The translations under genes and the position numbers were made by a program. The notes beneath the pieces were generated by a model. It made no database searches, was not told the origin of the DNA, and was given only the letters and a program-made list of their open reading frames with translations. Below are positions 62,122 through 64,000 of a stretch of DNA of 64,000 nt, piece by piece. Numbering within the stretch: the first letter of the stretch is position 1; every line of letters starts with the position of its first letter. Origin of the DNA: Mycobacterium stomatepiae (GTDB taxonomy: Bacteria > Actinomycetota > Actinomycetes > Mycobacteriales > Mycobacteriaceae); NCBI RefSeq assembly GCF_010731715.1, contig NZ_AP022587.1:4464001-4528000 (forward strand). Direction: 5' to 3'.

Positions 62122-63945
62122 GTGCCTAGCAAGGGGGATGTGGACGCTTTCGTGTCTCACGAGCGGGCAATCGTCGTACCCGATGGTCTGACGTTGACGT
62201 CGTATTTCGACAAGAACCGTGCCGAGCACGGGGACAGTCCGGCGTACCGCTTCCTTGACTACTCGCACGAGCCGGATGGGCGTCCGGTGGTGCTCAGTTG
62301 GAACGAGCTGTGGGCCCGGGTGTGCTCCATCGGCGCCCGCCTGCAGCAGGTCACCCAGCCGGGGGATCGAGTGGCGATCCTGGCGCCTCAGGGCCTTGAC
62401 TATGTAGCTGCCTTCTTCGGCAGCGTGTACGCGGGCAATATCGCGGTGCCGCTGTTCGCGCCGACCATGTCCGGGCATGCCGAGCGGTTGGCCGCGGTGC
62501 TGGAAGATGCGCAGCCGGCCGCGATATTGACCACGACCGCCGTCGCCGAGTCTGTTCGCACCTTCATCCGGACGCTGGCGCCCGCCGAACGCCCGCGAAT
62601 GATTGCGGTGGACGCGCTGCCGCAGACTCTCGGTTCGATGTTCACCGGCCCGAAACTGCGCACCGACGACATCGCCTACCTGCAATACACCTCGGGCTCG
62701 ACCCGATCGCCGGCCGGCGTGGAGATCACCCACCGGTCCGTTTACACCAACGCGATGCAGATGGTCATGAGTGGTGGGCTGGACGTGGACGTCCGGACGG
62801 TGAGCTGGCTCCCCTTGTTCCACGACATGGGGCTGATGATGATCATGTTCACGGCGTTCTTCGGCGCGCACGTCACGATCATGGATCCGATGGCGTTTCT
62901 CCGGCGGCCCTACCGCTGGATCAAGCAACTGGGCATCGAGTCCACCTACGGCCGCACCTTCGCGGCGGCGCCGAACTTCGCCTTCGAGCTGACGTCCGAG
63001 CGAGGCCTGCCCCCGGCGGGCGAGACTCTCGACCTCAGCAACGTCGTCTGCATCCTCAACGGGTCCGAGCCCGTCACCATGTCGGCCATCGAAAAGTTCA
63101 CCAACGCGTTTGCTCCGTACGGTCTGCCCGCGAACGCGGTCAAGCCGTCCTACGGAATGGCCGAGGCGACGCTTTCGGTGGCCAGCATCTCCCAGGAGGC
63201 CGCAGCCAGCGTAGTCTACCTCGACCGTGAGCAGCTCGGCGCCGGCCACGCGGTGATCGTGTCGCCCGAGGACCCCAACGCGGTCGCACAGGTTTCGTGT
63301 GGGCAGCCGATCCCCGATCAGTGGGCGGTGATCGCCAACCCCGACGGCGCCGAGGTACCCGACGGCACCGTGGGCGAGATCTGGCTACAAGGCGTCAACG
63401 TCGGCCGCGGCTATTTCGGCCGCAAGGAAGAAACACGACGCGTCTTCGGCAACAAGTTGCAGTCCCGGCTCGCCCGCGGCAGCCACGCGGAGGGCGCCGC
63501 GGACAACGGCTGCTGGCTAGCGACCGGTGATCTCGGCGTCTACCTCGACGGCGAGTTGTACCTGACCGGCCGGATCAAAGACCTGATCATCATCGACGCC
63601 AAGAACCATTACCCGTTCGACATCGAGACCACGGTCAGCGACTGTTCGCCCGCCATCCGCACCGGCTATGTCGCCGCCTTCTCCGTCCCCGCCGACGTCC
63701 TCGGGTCTCCCGATGGCGGCTCCGGGGAGCAGCTGGTGATCTTGGCCGAGCGGGCGGCGGGCGCGGGCCGTACCGATCTCGGATCGATCGCCGACATTGT
63801 GCGGGCAGCCATTTCGCGCAACCATCAGGTCCGCGTTGCCGATGTGCGGCTGGTGGCTGCCGGCACCATCCCCCGCACCACCAGCGGCAAGCTCGCCCGC
63901 AATGCTGCCCGGGCCGAGTTCATCGCGGGCAAGTTCAACCGCTGA
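62122..63945 (+). CDS. Long-chain fatty-acyl-AMP ligase (FadD, FAAL type)
   Basis: 607 residues from the GTG at 62122 ('MPSKGDVDAFVSHERAIV'). The frame is open to ATG 62068 and a GTG at 62092 is also possible; none has a clear ribosome binding site. AMP-forming motifs: 'LQYTSGSTRSPAGVEITH' (P-loop), 'SYGMAEATLS', 'WLATGDLGVYLDGELYLTGRIKDLIIID'. The FAAL-type insertion ('WLPLFHDMGLMMIMF') and 'IPRTTSGKLARN' near the end fit enzymes that load acyl-AMP onto polyketide synthases rather than CoA ligases. Which FadD it is, and its lipid product, cannot be told. Confidence 0.88.
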   Translation: MPSKGDVDAFVSHERAIVVPDGLTLTSYFDKNRAEHGDSPAYRFLDYSHEPDGRPVVLSWNELWARVCSIGARLQQVTQPGDRVAILAPQGLDYVAAFFGSVYAGNIAVPLFAPTMSGHAERLAAVLEDAQPAAILTTTAVAESVRTFIRTLAPAERPRMIAVDALPQTLGSMFTGPKLRTDDIAYLQYTSGSTRSPAGVEITHRSVYTNAMQMVMSGGLDVDVRTVSWLPLFHDMGLMMIMFTAFFGAHVTIMDPMAFLRRPYRWIKQLGIESTYGRTFAAAPNFAFELTSERGLPPAGETLDLSNVVCILNGSEPVTMSAIEKFTNAFAPYGLPANAVKPSYGMAEATLSVASISQEAAASVVYLDREQLGAGHAVIVSPEDPNAVAQVSCGQPIPDQWAVIANPDGAEVPDGTVGEIWLQGVNVGRGYFGRKEETRRVFGNKLQSRLARGSHAEGAADNGCWLATGDLGVYLDGELYLTGRIKDLIIIDAKNHYPFDIETTVSDCSPAIRTGYVAAFSVPADVLGSPDGGSGEQLVILAERAAGAGRTDLGSIADIVRAAISRNHQVRVADVRLVAAGTIPRTTSGKLARNAARAEFIAGKFNR

Positions 63946-64000
63946 CCGACAGCCACGGCCCCATACGGCGCAAGGCTTCTTCGATGTCGCTCGTCGGTCC
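63935..64000 (-). CDS. Possible 3' end of a minus-strand gene (partial)
   Basis: Read on the minus strand from the right edge, 21 codons ('GPTSDIEEALRRMGPWLSV' and two more) run to a TGA at 63935, overlapping the end of the ligase gene. The rest is outside the window. The frame and residue mix look plausible, but the piece is too short to identify. Confidence 0.3.
   Translation of the reverse strand, partial: GPTSDIEEALRRMGPWLSVSG

Overview
This is a chromosomal window from a nontuberculous, probably slow-growing Mycobacterium. The evidence is high G+C, a PE/PPE pair, and long gene order matching the M. tuberculosis segment from about Rv3622c back to Rv3566c, in reversed orientation. The Rv names come from remembered gene order and protein similarity; no search was run.

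Layout. 1-7.9 kb is a variable region: a truncated MmyB-type regulator, PE/PPE, a DUF222/HNH endonuclease, a secreted-protein gene broken by a stop codon, and an ephA - flavin monooxygenase - alcohol dehydrogenase operon whose middle gene is frameshifted. 8.1-23 kb is a core plus-strand block: ftsH, folate genes (folE-folP1-folB-folK), pantothenate/CoA genes (a DUF2520 gene, panC, panD, coaX), lysS, lsr2 and clpC1. 23-25.2 kb holds a YbjQ-like gene and a cobalamin-riboswitch-controlled cobalt uptake operon (cbtB, cbtA, histidine phosphatase). 25.2-38.6 kb holds lpqF, mhuD, a hydrolase, mutY, a beta-carbonic anhydrase, disA-radA, lpqE, carD-ispD-ispF, cysS, rlmB and a secreted glycerophosphodiesterase. 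38.6-45.7 kb is a tight minus-strand run (znuA-znuC-znuB, two sensor-domain lipoproteins, pxpA, an MBL hydrolase, arsB2) headed by a Zur-like operator. 45.8-56.3 kb is the cholesterol region: a LacI regulator, kstR, fadE34, kshB and hsaA-hsaD-hsaC-hsaB, with KstR operators at the divergent promoters. 56.3-64 kb is accessory again: a coiled-coil membrane protein, a decayed transmembrane Ser/Thr kinase with an outer kelch propeller, the tail of a second copy of it, nat, and a fatty-acyl-AMP ligase.

Themes. The core operons are intact and many of their genes have promoters suggesting leaderless mRNAs. Regulatory DNA is unusually legible: KstR, Zur-like and ClgR-like palindromes, a B12 riboswitch, two strong terminators, and an 18-base promoter/start sequence shared by lysS and cysS. 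Every clear gene lesion (one nonsense, three single-base frameshifts, one larger deletion) lies outside the conserved core operons; whether these are real decay or assembly error cannot be decided here. The least explained items are the kelch kinase with its relic copy, a DUF559-type gene bracketed by 77-base imperfect repeats, and the possible eight-gene zinc-controlled transcription unit.
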